A stretch of DNA of 64,000 bases from Aquimarina mytili. GTDB taxonomy: Bacteria > Bacteroidota > Bacteroidia > Flavobacteriales > Flavobacteriaceae. The DNA is taken from the NCBI RefSeq assembly GCF_016735115.1, contig NZ_JAERQJ010000009.1, forward strand, positions 1 to 64,000, in the 5' to 3' direction. Below the pieces are notes generated by a model. That model had not been told where the DNA came from and made no database searches. It saw only the letters and a list, made by a program, of their open reading frames with translations. This document shows, piece after piece, positions 18,160 through 27,218 of the stretch. The translations under genes were made by a program, and so were the position numbers. Position 1 is the stretch's first letter; each line of letters opens with the position of its first letter.

Positions 18160-18954
18160 ATGAAACTTTCCCCCTTAAATATTATCCTAATTTGTTTTCT
18201 CTTAATAAGTTGTAAATCACAAAAAAAAGAAGATACTGAGAATACTAATGAAATTGAAGTAGTACCCGCAAAAGAGCCTCAAAAACCAGCAAGTGATATT
18301 ATTATAGATCCTATTGGCCACGGGACTGCCATAGTACAATGGAAAGAAAAAACCATTTATATTGACCCAACAGGGGGCACTAAAGCTTTTAAAGGTAAAA
18401 AACTACCTGATCTTGTTTTGATTACCGATATTCATGGAGACCATATGAATATTGACACCCTTGATAGCTTAAATCTTTCTAAAGCAGAAGTTGTGGTGCC
18501 ACCAGCAGTTGCCGAAAAACTTCCTGCAAGTTATACCGAAAAATTAGTGATTATTAATAATGGCGAAACCAAAGAAATACAAGGAATATCTATAGAAGCA
18601 ATCCCCATGTATAATCTTAGAGAAGAAGCTTTAAAATTTCACGAAAAAGGAAGAGGTAATGGTTATGTAATTACTTTAGGAAAAGAACGCATATACTTTT
18701 CTGGCGATACAGAAGATATACCAGAGATGAGGGCATTAAAATATATAGATAAAGCCTTTATATGCATGAATTTACCGTACACCATGACTGTAGAAAGTGC
18801 CGCTGATGCAGTATTAGAGTTTAAACCCGTACAAGTATATCCATATCACTACCGAGGCACCGAAGGATTAAGTGATGTACAAAAGTTTAAAGAAATTGTA
18901 TCAAAAGAAAACCCAAATATCGAGGTAGTACAATTAGATTGGTACCCTAATTAA
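18160..18954 (+). CDS. MBL-fold metallo-hydrolase lipoprotein
   Basis: The ATG at 18160 is chosen because it opens an SPII signal (MKLSPLNIILICFLLISCKS); the longer frame from 18088 would bury it. The product has 264 residues. The metal motif is TDIHGDHMN, so the first His of the usual HxHxDH is Asp while the following H, D and H are kept. Later metal-ligand regions are YFSGDTED (about 185) and YPYHYRGTEG (about 226). Its overall shape matches lipid-anchored UPF0173/YcbX-like beta-lactamase-fold proteins of Bacteroidota. The substrate is unknown. Confidence 0.85.
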   Translation: MKLSPLNIILICFLLISCKSQKKEDTENTNEIEVVPAKEPQKPASDIIIDPIGHGTAIVQWKEKTIYIDPTGGTKAFKGKKLPDLVLITDIHGDHMNIDTLDSLNLSKAEVVVPPAVAEKLPASYTEKLVIINNGETKEIQGISIEAIPMYNLREEALKFHEKGRGNGYVITLGKERIYFSGDTEDIPEMRALKYIDKAFICMNLPYTMTVESAADAVLEFKPVQVYPYHYRGTEGLSDVQKFKEIVSKENPNIEVVQLDWYPN

Positions 18955-18975
18955 AATAATATTATTTCTTAATTA

Positions 18976-18983
18976 TATATTTG
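18976..18983 (+). promoter_or_regulatory. Promoter -7 box for the pseudouridine synthase gene
   Basis: TATATTTG matches TAnnTTTG and is 29 bases before the ATG at 19013. Confidence 0.4.
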
Positions 18984-19012
18984 CCCTTTTTAAATGGAAA
19001 TTGATACTGAAA

Positions 19013-19582
19013 ATGACTCACAAACACTTTGCTATATATAAACCTTACGGATATCTGAGTCAGTTTGTAAACAATGGGCAAAAACAAAATTCCAAGAAAC
19101 TTCTTGGTGAATTATATGATTTTCCGTTAGGAACAATGGCTATTGGTAGGTTAGACGAAAAATCTGAGGGGTTATTATTGTTAACCACAGATGGTAAGAC
19201 AAGTAATCATATATGTAGTGGTGGTATTGAAAAAGAATATTATGCCCAGGTTGATGGTAATATTACTATCGATGCAATTAACCAGCTTAGTCAGGGTATT
19301 GAGATCGGTTTTGATGGTAGGAAATATAAGACAGCACCATGTAAAGCTGCGATATTAAAAAATATACCAGATTTTCCAGAGCGATCAAGAAAAATAAGAG
19401 ATGATAGACATGGCCCCACAAGCTGGGTATCCATTACTCTCAAAGAAGGCAAATTTAGACAAATTCGCAAAATGACTTCTGCCGTCGGTTATCCTACCCT
19501 AAGATTAATTCGGGTTAGAATTGGTGATATTTATCTTAATAATATGCAAGTGGGTGAAGTAAAAGAATTGATAGATATTTGA
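19013..19582 (+). CDS. rluE: rRNA pseudouridine synthase, RsuA/RluE type
   Basis: The product has 189 residues from the ATG at 19013; a TTG at 19001 is in frame but adds only four residues. It carries the catalytic motif GRLDEKSEGLLLLTTDG with the essential Asp (about residue 48), an N-terminal YKPYGYLSQF and a C-terminal EGKFRQIRKM. There is no S4 domain, which fits RluE (23S rRNA pseudouridine 2457 synthase) rather than RsuA or RluB. The reaction isomerises one uridine in rRNA. The exact target position is inferred from family likeness. Confidence 0.85.
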   Translation: MTHKHFAIYKPYGYLSQFVNNGQKQNSKKLLGELYDFPLGTMAIGRLDEKSEGLLLLTTDGKTSNHICSGGIEKEYYAQVDGNITIDAINQLSQGIEIGFDGRKYKTAPCKAAILKNIPDFPERSRKIRDDRHGPTSWVSITLKEGKFRQIRKMTSAVGYPTLRLIRVRIGDIYLNNMQVGEVKELIDI

Positions 19583-19587
19583 AATTA

Positions 19588-20073
19588 TTATAATTCAAAA
19601 ACAAGTAATACTTCGTCTCTTAATTTATGGAGTTGAGAACGTAATATTCTTTTATCAACTGTAATCGATAATGTTATTTTAGAAAATTCTTTAGTGAAGA
19701 AAGAAAAACTTAAAAAAGCTTTTGGCTTGTTGGTATTTACAAACCAATTTTTTGCCCGCTGTTCGGCTAATTGATCGATTTTATGCTCATTAGTATCTTC
19801 AATAATTACACCTTCAATATAATCTGCATTTGTATCGTATGGAACTATAGGGAGGTTATGCTCTTGTATCAGTGCCGCAATACTGGTATCTAATTTGGGA
19901 AGCACCATTTTCAGTTTATTTTCGAAAGGCTTATTCGCTTCTTTAAAGTAATTTGAAATATAATGTGAATCGCTTTCTGGATCTGGTGGCATAGCGAGAC
20001 TTACCGTCATCCCAGAAGAATAATAAATTTGTAAATAAGTTGAATTCCCTATTGCACCGGCTTCTCCACTCAT
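19588..20073 (-). CDS. Uncharacterised protein, last gene of the HAD/CAT operon
   Basis: The protein has 161 residues beginning MSGEAGAIGNSTYLQIYY. It is soluble with no signal peptide. It has an even mix of acidic and basic residues and ends LRDEVLLVFEL. I do not recognise the family. The ATG at 20073 lies 6 bases after the stop of the CAT-like gene, so the two are almost surely co-transcribed. Its stop lies 5 bases from that of the convergent pseudouridine synthase gene. Confidence 0.7.
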   Translation of the reverse strand: MSGEAGAIGNSTYLQIYYSSGMTVSLAMPPDPESDSHYISNYFKEANKPFENKLKMVLPKLDTSIAALIQEHNLPIVPYDTNADYIEGVIIEDTNEHKIDQLAEQRAKNWFVNTNKPKAFLSFSFFTKEFSKITLSITVDKRILRSQLHKLRDEVLLVFEL

Positions 20074-20079
20074 AACCCA

Positions 20080-20709
20080 CTATTCATTTAATAATCGCTG
20101 GAATTCTTCTAAATACACTCCTACGTGGTAACCATCGGCCAAACCATGATGTACGTTGACTGCAATGGGTAGATTGAGTTTATTTTCTACTTTAGTATAT
20201 TTTCCAAAAGAAATCTTTGGAACACTATCTACAAATTGAAAATGTCGGGCATGTGTAAGACCGGTAAAATTATACCATGGTATGGACGAATAATGAATTG
20301 TATCTATTCGTTTAGCGTTATCTGTATAACGCAGACCTGAGCTTTTTTTGACTGCTTCTATCTCCTTTTTTGATTCTGAAACAAACGTTTCAAAATCTTC
20401 TTGAAACTCCATAAATGAAAAACCGAACGTATGATCATCTCTTCCTATTGTTGGCGATGCGTGGATCTTATCATACACGTATATCTCATTATCTTCTATG
20501 CGATACTTAAAGGCTTCAACTGTATTTGCGGCTAATAATGATTTATATAAATAAAAAAGAAAATATGGATATCCTAAATCCTTTATCTTTTGATATCCTT
20601 TCGTAAAATCTACAGTGGTTGTTACCCCAAAAAATGGTTCATCAAAGCTCCCAAAAAACTCAAAATGTTCTCTTCTATTCCAAGAATCTAAGTCTAATTT
20701 GGTTCTCAT
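20080..20709 (-). CDS. CatA-like chloramphenicol acetyltransferase family protein
   Basis: The protein has 209 residues, close to the 210-220 of type A chloramphenicol acetyltransferases. The active-site motif HHGLADG (about 187-193) is intact and supplies the catalytic His and structural Asp. The N-terminal WNRREHFEFFGSFDEPFFGV is also typical. Classical CATs transfer acetyl from acetyl-CoA to chloramphenicol. Chromosomal homologues in Bacteroidota often have unknown acceptors, and the operon context (HAD phosphatase upstream, unknown protein downstream) suggests housekeeping rather than resistance. Its ATG overlaps the HAD stop by one base. Confidence 0.85.
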   Translation of the reverse strand: MRTKLDLDSWNRREHFEFFGSFDEPFFGVTTTVDFTKGYQKIKDLGYPYFLFYLYKSLLAANTVEAFKYRIEDNEIYVYDKIHASPTIGRDDHTFGFSFMEFQEDFETFVSESKKEIEAVKKSSGLRYTDNAKRIDTIHYSSIPWYNFTGLTHARHFQFVDSVPKISFGKYTKVENKLNLPIAVNVHHGLADGYHVGVYLEEFQRLLNE

Positions 20710-21401
20710 TACAATACCTCTAGTAGTTCGCTTGCTTTTGTAAAGCTTCTAAAATTTGGATGTGTTATCTCTCCGTTTACAACTTCGTGTGCCCAAGTAG
20801 TATGAAAAGGAATATGAAATGCATATGCTCCAATATTTAAAACCGGTATAACATCTGATTTTAAGGAATTACCCACCATTAAAAATTCTTCTTTCGCAAT
20901 ATCCAAATGTTTTACAAGCTTACTATACTGTTTTTCCGTCTTATCAGATACGATCTCAATATGATGAAAGTATTTTTCTAAACCAGAATTGATCAATTTA
21001 CGTTCTTGATCCAGTAAATCTCCTTTGGTAGCCATTACCAAACGATAACGTTTTGACAATTCTTTCAAAGTATCATCAATACCATCAATCAATTCTATAG
21101 GTTCTTGAAGCATTTGCTTACCCTTTGCAATTAGTTTTTGTACAAGATCAATATTCATATTACCATTTGAAATCTTGATCGCTGCTTCTATTAAAGAAAG
21201 TGTAAAAGGTTTAATACCATACCCATAAATTGGTAAGTTTTGCATTTCTACATCAAAAAGAAGCTTATTTGCCTCCTCTTTGGGCATATAATCATCTAAA
21301 AGGTCGCAAAACTCCTCTTCAGCCTTTCTAAATATTGTTTCATTGACCCAAAGGGTATCATCTGCATCAAATGCTATTACTTTAATTTTACTTAATGGCA
21401 T
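20709..21401 (-). CDS. HAD-superfamily hydrolase
   Basis: The protein has 230 residues. Motif I is VIAFDADDTLW (nucleophile Asp near residue 11), motif II MATKGDLLDQ (about 119), the motif III lysine lies in KTEKQYSKLVKH, and motif IV is FLMVGNSLKSDVIPV. An alpha-helical cap sits between motifs I and II, which points to subfamily I phosphatases. Substrates could be phosphoglycolate-like or nucleotide monophosphates; none is shown. It is the first gene of a three-gene operon, and its stop overlaps the ATG of the CAT-like gene as TAATG. Confidence 0.88.
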   Translation of the reverse strand: MPLSKIKVIAFDADDTLWVNETIFRKAEEEFCDLLDDYMPKEEANKLLFDVEMQNLPIYGYGIKPFTLSLIEAAIKISNGNMNIDLVQKLIAKGKQMLQEPIELIDGIDDTLKELSKRYRLVMATKGDLLDQERKLINSGLEKYFHHIEIVSDKTEKQYSKLVKHLDIAKEEFLMVGNSLKSDVIPVLNIGAYAFHIPFHTTWAHEVVNGEITHPNFRSFTKASELLEVL

Positions 21402-21509
21402 TTTTTATAGTTTTTGATAAAATAGACATATGAGATTTAGAGTAATCGCAACTGAAAATTAAAAAACAGGTTAAATATCACACTAAGCGAAACACACTAA
21501 CACCTTATA

Positions 21510-23201
21510 CTATCGCACTAATTTCTTATACTTAATACGTTTTGGCATTAAATCACCTCCTAAACGTTTCTTCTTATTCTCTTCATAGTCAGAGAAACTT
21601 CCTTCAAAGAAATATACCTGAGAATCTCCTTCGAATGCTAAAATATGTGTACATATACGATCTAAAAACCAACGATCGTGAGAGATCACCACTGCACATC
21701 CTGCAAAGTTCTCAAGACCTTCTTCCAGAGCCCGTAACGTATTGACATCTAAATCATTAGTTGGCTCATCTAAAAGTAATACATTACCTTCCTCTTTTAA
21801 GGTCATTGCAAGATGTAATCTGTTTCTTTCACCACCTGAAAGTGTAGATACTTTTTTGTTTTGCTCGCTACCACTAAAATTAAATCGACTTAAATATGCT
21901 CTGGAATTTACTTGTCGGCCACCCATCATAATAAGCTCTTGCTCATCACTAAAGTTTTGCCAAATTGTCTTTTCTGGATCAATATTGCTATGACTTTGAT
22001 CTACATAGGCAATTTTTGAGGTGTCACCAACCGTAAAACTTCCTTTATCGGCTTGCTCCTCACCCATGATCATTTTAAAAATTGTAGTCTTACCAGCACC
22101 ATTTGGACCGATTATTCCAACTATACCTGCTTGAGGAAGATTAAAATTTAAGTCTTCATATAACAATTTATCCCCATATGCTTTACTTACTCCATTAGCT
22201 TCAATAACATTGGTTCCTAATCTAGGACCATTAGGGATATAAATCTCCAGCTTTTCGTCTACTTGTTTTTGATCTTGATTTAATAGTTTATCATAATTCT
22301 TTAAACGCGCTTTTTGTTTAGTTTGTCTTCCTTTGGCTCCTTGGCGCACCCATTCTAACTCTCGTTCTAAAGTTTTTTGACGTTTAGAGGCCGATTTGCT
22401 TTCTTGTGCTAATCGCTTAGATTTTTGGTCTAACCAAGAAGAATAATTTCCTTTCCAAGGGATCCCTTCTCCTCTATCCAATTCTAATATCCAACCCGCT
22501 ACATTATCTAAGAAATAACGGTCGTGTGTAACAGCGATCACTGTTCCCTTATATTGTTGTAAATGATGTTCTAACCAATGCACTGACTCTGCATCAAGGT
22601 GGTTGGTAGGTTCATCTAATAGTAAAACATCGGGTTCTTGTAATAAAAGACGACATAGCGCCACTCTTCTTTTTTCACCACCAGACAAAACTCCTATCTT
22701 TTTATCAGAATCCGGAGTTCGTAAAGCATCCATTGCTATTTCAAGTTTGGTATCTAGTTCCCAAGCATTGCTGGCATCAATCTGATCTTGCAAGTTTGCT
22801 TGTTTATCCATAAGTTCCTGCATTTTATCAGGATTTTCATAGACTTCAGGTAAACCAAACATATCATTGATCTTATTATACTCGTCCAAAACAGCTACAG
22901 TTTCTGCTACACCTTCTTTAACAACCTCTAATACAGTTTTTTCAGGATCCAACTTTGGTTCTTGTTCTAAAAAACCAACACTATATCCAGAAGCAAAAAC
23001 AACATCACCTTGATAGTTTTTATCTACTCCAGCGATAATCTTAAGCAATGTAGATTTACCCGAACCATTGAGTCCGAGAATTCCTATTTTGGCTCCATAA
23101 AAAAAGCTTAAATAAATATTTTTGAGTACCGGCGTATTAGCACTTTTGTAAGTTTTACTAACACCCGACATAGAAAAGATAACCTTTTTATCGTCTGACA
23201 T
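21510..23201 (-). CDS. ettA: Energy-dependent translational throttle protein EttA (ABC-F)
   Basis: The protein has 563 residues with two ABC domains and no membrane segments. Domain 1 has Walker A GLNGSGKSTLLK (about 42), LSGGEKRRVALCRLL and LLLDEPTNHLDAESVHWLE. An EttA arm follows the first Walker A (ANLQDQIDASNAWELDTKLE). Domain 2 has GPNGAGKTTIFK, LSGGERNRLHLAM and LLLDEPTNDLDVNTL. Its length and arm match EttA, which binds the ribosomal E site and gates the first peptide bond according to ATP/ADP ratio. It is likely monocistronic, or shares a transcript with the small membrane gene upstream. Confidence 0.95.
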   Translation of the reverse strand: MSDDKKVIFSMSGVSKTYKSANTPVLKNIYLSFFYGAKIGILGLNGSGKSTLLKIIAGVDKNYQGDVVFASGYSVGFLEQEPKLDPEKTVLEVVKEGVAETVAVLDEYNKINDMFGLPEVYENPDKMQELMDKQANLQDQIDASNAWELDTKLEIAMDALRTPDSDKKIGVLSGGEKRRVALCRLLLQEPDVLLLDEPTNHLDAESVHWLEHHLQQYKGTVIAVTHDRYFLDNVAGWILELDRGEGIPWKGNYSSWLDQKSKRLAQESKSASKRQKTLERELEWVRQGAKGRQTKQKARLKNYDKLLNQDQKQVDEKLEIYIPNGPRLGTNVIEANGVSKAYGDKLLYEDLNFNLPQAGIVGIIGPNGAGKTTIFKMIMGEEQADKGSFTVGDTSKIAYVDQSHSNIDPEKTIWQNFSDEQELIMMGGRQVNSRAYLSRFNFSGSEQNKKVSTLSGGERNRLHLAMTLKEEGNVLLLDEPTNDLDVNTLRALEEGLENFAGCAVVISHDRWFLDRICTHILAFEGDSQVYFFEGSFSDYEENKKKRLGGDLMPKRIKYKKLVR

Positions 23202-23236
23202 AAGCCCCTAAATTATTTTTATTTGTTATACAAGAG

Positions 23237-23419
23237 TTAGACTCTTCCTTTTAAAGCATTAAATACCCATGCGTTAGCTAGAAATCCTAATCCAACAGCC
23301 GCAAATCCCCAACCTGAAACATCTCTATATCTAAATGCTCCTAAAGCTATTAACCCTAAACCAGCCAGGATCATTATAAATGTAGCCCAAGCCAACACAG
23401 TATTTTTATTCATTCCCAT
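23237..23419 (-). CDS. CAL67264-family small membrane protein
   Basis: The protein has 60 residues with two hydrophobic helices (about 8-28 and 36-54) and a Gly-rich hairpin between. It matches the small CAL67264-type proteins of flavobacteria, here beginning MGMNKNTVLAWATFIMI; start codons are possible at 23419 or 23413. Its function is unknown. It sits 35 bases upstream of ettA on the same strand, an arrangement I recall as common in the family. Confidence 0.85.
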   Translation of the reverse strand: MGMNKNTVLAWATFIMILAGLGLIALGAFRYRDVSGWGFAAVGLGFLANAWVFNALKGRV

Positions 23420-23717
23420 AAATTATTATTTAGTACGGTTAATTATGTTCAAAAAAACACATTTAGATACAAATATCGGCATTTTATCGTCAAAAAAACG
23501 GATTTTAAGGCGTTCTTAAAAAACTAAAATACTTTATCCATTGTTTTACAGTAATTTAAAAAAAATCTAAACCAACATTTTATATAAATTGTTTATGAAC
23601 CTTATAAAGATTAAGAACTAACTTCAAAACAAAAAGTATTGTTTATTACATCATCAAATTATCCATAAACTACCCGATTTTTGTATTTTCGTGCAAACAA
23701 TACACACAAATACACAA

Positions 23718-25346
23718 ATGGATATAAACTTCAATAAAAACGAAGATCATAATAAACTTCTGGTCTCTGAACTAAAGCAGAAGCTAACCAAAGTAAAATT
23801 AGGAGGAGGAGAAAAACGAATTGAAAAGCTCCATAATAAGGGCAAAATGACGGCAAGAGAAAGAATAGACTACCTTCTTGACAAGGATTCTAAATCGATA
23901 GAAATTGCCGCATTTGCAGGAGAAGATATGTATCAAGAACATGGTGGTTGTCCTAGCGGTGGTGTCGTTGTAAAAATTGGTTATGTAAGTGATAAGCAAT
24001 GTATTATTGTTGCTAATGATGCTACCGTAAAGGCTGGTGCATGGTTTCCTATTACGGGAAAGAAAAACCTAAGAGCTCAGGAACTATCCATAGAAAATAA
24101 ATTACCAATCATCTATCTTGTAGATAGTGCCGGTGTATACTTACCTATGCAGGATGAAATTTTTCCTGACAAAGAACACTTCGGAAGAATTTTTCGTAAC
24201 AACGCTGTTATGAGTAGTATGGGGATCACTCAAATATCTGCCGTAATGGGTAGTTGTGTTGCTGGGGGTGCTTACTTACCAATTATGAGTGACGAGGCTC
24301 TAATTGTTGATAAGACAGGAAGTATTTTTCTGGCCGGAAGCTATTTAGTAAAAGCGGCTATTGGTGAAACTATTGATAATGAAACTCTTGGTGGAGCAAC
24401 AACTCATTGTGAAATATCTGGAGTAACCGATTACAAAGCTAAAGATGACAAAGATGCGCTTGATACCATCAAGAACATCATGTCAAAAATTGGTGATTTT
24501 GATAAAGCTGGATTTAATCGTAGCAAACCTGTTAAGCCAAAAGAAAATCCTGAAGAAATATACGGTATACTACCAAAAGCCAGGAATGAACAATACGATA
24601 TGATGGAGATCATTAAACGATTGGTTGATGGTTCTGATTTTGAAGAATACAAAGCTGGTTATGGTCAAAGTATTATTACAGGATATGCACGCATTGATGG
24701 ATGGGCAGTTGGAATTGTAGCCAATCAACGTAAAATAGTAAAAACTAAAAAAGGTGAAATGCAGTTTGGCGGAGTAATCTATTCGGATTCTGCTGATAAA
24801 GCAACCCGATTTATAGCTAATTGCAATCAAAAGAAAATACCACTTGTTTTTTTACAAGATGTAACTGGATTTATGGTGGGTAGCAAAAGTGAACATGGGG
24901 GTATTATAAAAGATGGTGCAAAAATGGTTAATGCCGTTAGTAATAGTGTTGTTCCAAAATTTACAATTGTTATTGGCAATTCATACGGTGCAGGTAATTA
25001 TGCGATGTGTGGTAAAGCCTATGATCCAAGGTTGATTTATGCCTGGCCAAGTGCCGAATTAGCGGTTATGGGTGGTGCACAAGCAGCAAAAGTATTACTA
25101 CAGATAGAAACGGCTTCTCTTAAGAATAAAGGAGAAACATTATCTGAAGAGGACGAGAAAGCCTTATACGATAGGATCAAAGCAAGGTATGACAAACAAA
25201 TATCGCCATATTATGCCGCGGCTCGTATTTGGACAGATGGTATTATAGATCCTCTCGAAACCAGAAATGTAATCTCGATGGGTATAGAAGCCGCAAACCA
25301 CTCTCCTATCGAAAAGAAATTTAATCTAGGTGTGATACAGGCATAA
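23718..25346 (+). CDS. Acyl-CoA carboxylase beta subunit (carboxyltransferase)
   Basis: The ATG at 23718 is preferred over a GTG at 23691 because the family begins just before the MDINFNKNED helix; the product has 542 residues. Both carboxyltransferase halves are present. The N-half has GGGEKRIEKLHNKGKMTARE, VDSAGVYLPMQDE and GSCVAGGAYLPIMSD; the C-half has FLQDVTGFMVGSKSE, GNSYGAGNYAMCGKAY and AVMGGAQAAKVL. These mark methylcrotonyl- or propionyl-CoA carboxylase beta subunits, which move carboxyl from biotin to acyl-CoA. No biotin-carboxylase subunit is in the window. The histidine-kinase gene follows after 10 bases. Confidence 0.9.
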   Translation: MDINFNKNEDHNKLLVSELKQKLTKVKLGGGEKRIEKLHNKGKMTARERIDYLLDKDSKSIEIAAFAGEDMYQEHGGCPSGGVVVKIGYVSDKQCIIVANDATVKAGAWFPITGKKNLRAQELSIENKLPIIYLVDSAGVYLPMQDEIFPDKEHFGRIFRNNAVMSSMGITQISAVMGSCVAGGAYLPIMSDEALIVDKTGSIFLAGSYLVKAAIGETIDNETLGGATTHCEISGVTDYKAKDDKDALDTIKNIMSKIGDFDKAGFNRSKPVKPKENPEEIYGILPKARNEQYDMMEIIKRLVDGSDFEEYKAGYGQSIITGYARIDGWAVGIVANQRKIVKTKKGEMQFGGVIYSDSADKATRFIANCNQKKIPLVFLQDVTGFMVGSKSEHGGIIKDGAKMVNAVSNSVVPKFTIVIGNSYGAGNYAMCGKAYDPRLIYAWPSAELAVMGGAQAAKVLLQIETASLKNKGETLSEEDEKALYDRIKARYDKQISPYYAAARIWTDGIIDPLETRNVISMGIEAANHSPIEKKFNLGVIQA

Positions 25347-25356
25347 AACGGATTAA

Positions 25357-27195
25357 ATGAGAATATTCTATATCATTTTTGCAGGTATGTTTATTGGCAA
25401 TTCCTGTGGGGCATTTGCACAATCTGACACTATAAAACCTAAAGAAGTAGAACAATATTTATTGCTTTCGAAAGAGTTTTTGCATAAAAACATAGATAGC
25501 TCGCTTTTTTATATTAATAGAGCTTTACTCCTTTCTAAATCGATTTCTAATGATACTTTATTAGCAAAATCACATTTACAGAAAAGCAGTATTCTTATTT
25601 TTAAGAAAAAATTTTCTGAAGCCGATTCATTGCTTCAGAACAATTTAAAAAATGTACTTCCAAAGCATATTGAAGGACAAACCTGGCAAAATTTAGCGAC
25701 AATACAGTATTATAAACAAGATTTCGAAAATGCTTTAAACTTATACCTTAAAGCTGTAGAAATTCTTGAAAATGCTGGCAATCCAAGGTTATTAGTAAAT
25801 GCATATACTAATATTGGATCTATTAATGCCAGTTTAAAGTATTATGACAAAGCGGTTACCTACCTTGAAAAGGCACTTCCATTAAGTGATTTTAACGAAT
25901 CCATACGGATGCAGATTTTAGTAAACTTAAGTTCTATATATTATGAACAAAAACTATTTAAAAAGTATCTAGAAACCGCAAGCCAGGCCGAAGAATTAGC
26001 CAAAAAATACAATTCAAAACGTGTGCTTTCGGTTATCTACGGTAATTTTTCCAATTATTATTCTGAAGAAGGAGCAGAATATGATAAGGCCATTATATAT
26101 GGTAAAAAAGCTATAGAACTTAAAAAAGAACTTAATAGTTTATATACTATAGGACTAACATATAACAACCTAGGACATTCTTATCTCAAAAAAGAAGAAT
26201 ATCGTAAAGCTATCACCTATCTTGATAGTGCCCTTCCTGGGGCCAAAGGACTATTAAAGTCTTATATTTATAACAACCTTAAAGATTCATATACGGGTTT
26301 AAATGATTATAAAAAAGCCATGTATTATGCAGATCTTAAGGATAGACTTAAAGATTCTATTACCAACGCTCAACAAAAAGAAAAAGTAGCAGAACTGACC
26401 GAAAAATTTGAATCAGAAAAAAAACAGCAGCAAATTGACATCTTGGACACCCAAAATGAGTTACAAGCGTTGACGATTTCTCAACAAAAATATTTGCTGA
26501 TTGTCTTGGTTGCCTTTGGATTACTGTTCTTGATTCTAGGGTATTTTGGTTTCAAAAGCTATAAAACTAAACAGCAATTAGATACCATTTTGTTGCAGCA
26601 AAAACTTAGAAAAACACAACTTAACCCCCATTTTTTGTTCAATGCATTGCAAAGCATTCAAAATTTTATTTATCAAAATGATAAAGAAAAATCTGGTTCT
26701 TATTTGGCAAGTTATTCAAAATTAATACGTCTGATTCTCGAAAAATCTAACGAAAATTTTATTAGCGTAGCAGACGATAAACTTGCTTTAGAATCTTACC
26801 TTAATTTGCAGCAACTTACGCACAATAATTCTTTTTCTTTCAATATTAATGTTGAAGATAACGTAGATGAAGATTTTGATCAACTCCCCTCTTTAATTAC
26901 ACAACCCTTTGTTGAAAATGCTATTCTTCATGGGTTAAAAGATATTGTAGATGGCAAGGTTTCTATATCGTATCTTAAGAAAGATGCCGATTTACATGTT
27001 ATTATTAAAGATAATGGAAAAGGATTTGAGACCAAAAAAGAGAACTCAAAAAGGCTACATAAATCAATGAGCATGGGGATTATCAAAGAACAAATAAAAA
27101 ATCTCAATAAAACTTTAAAAGGCTTCACAGGTAATATTTCGGTTGATTCTTCATCTTCTGGAACAAAAGTTACGTTACGATTTAGAATAGCTTAA
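25357..27195 (+). CDS. TPR-containing sensor histidine kinase, LytS type
   Basis: The protein has 612 residues: signal peptide or first helix (1-22), TPR repeats at about 90-330, coiled coil at about 335-375, a membrane segment (YLLIVLVAFGLLFLILGYFG, about 375-395) and a cytoplasmic His_kinase domain. The phosphoacceptor is His425 in LNPHFLFNALQSIQNF. The ATPase domain has QPFVENAILHGLKD and NGKGFE. The TPRs face the periplasm and probably sense a partner protein or peptide. The LytTR regulator follows after 23 bases, forming a two-component system. Confidence 0.92.
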   Translation: MRIFYIIFAGMFIGNSCGAFAQSDTIKPKEVEQYLLLSKEFLHKNIDSSLFYINRALLLSKSISNDTLLAKSHLQKSSILIFKKKFSEADSLLQNNLKNVLPKHIEGQTWQNLATIQYYKQDFENALNLYLKAVEILENAGNPRLLVNAYTNIGSINASLKYYDKAVTYLEKALPLSDFNESIRMQILVNLSSIYYEQKLFKKYLETASQAEELAKKYNSKRVLSVIYGNFSNYYSEEGAEYDKAIIYGKKAIELKKELNSLYTIGLTYNNLGHSYLKKEEYRKAITYLDSALPGAKGLLKSYIYNNLKDSYTGLNDYKKAMYYADLKDRLKDSITNAQQKEKVAELTEKFESEKKQQQIDILDTQNELQALTISQQKYLLIVLVAFGLLFLILGYFGFKSYKTKQQLDTILLQQKLRKTQLNPHFLFNALQSIQNFIYQNDKEKSGSYLASYSKLIRLILEKSNENFISVADDKLALESYLNLQQLTHNNSFSFNINVEDNVDEDFDQLPSLITQPFVENAILHGLKDIVDGKVSISYLKKDADLHVIIKDNGKGFETKKENSKRLHKSMSMGIIKEQIKNLNKTLKGFTGNISVDSSSSGTKVTLRFRIA

Positions 27196-27218
27196 AAAAT
27201 GTATATTATCTTTACGTT

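Noticed and set aside
20080..20709. CAT-like gene as an acquired antibiotic resistance determinant
   Set aside because: No mobile DNA is nearby and it is embedded in a tight operon with a HAD hydrolase, so chromosomal function is more likely.
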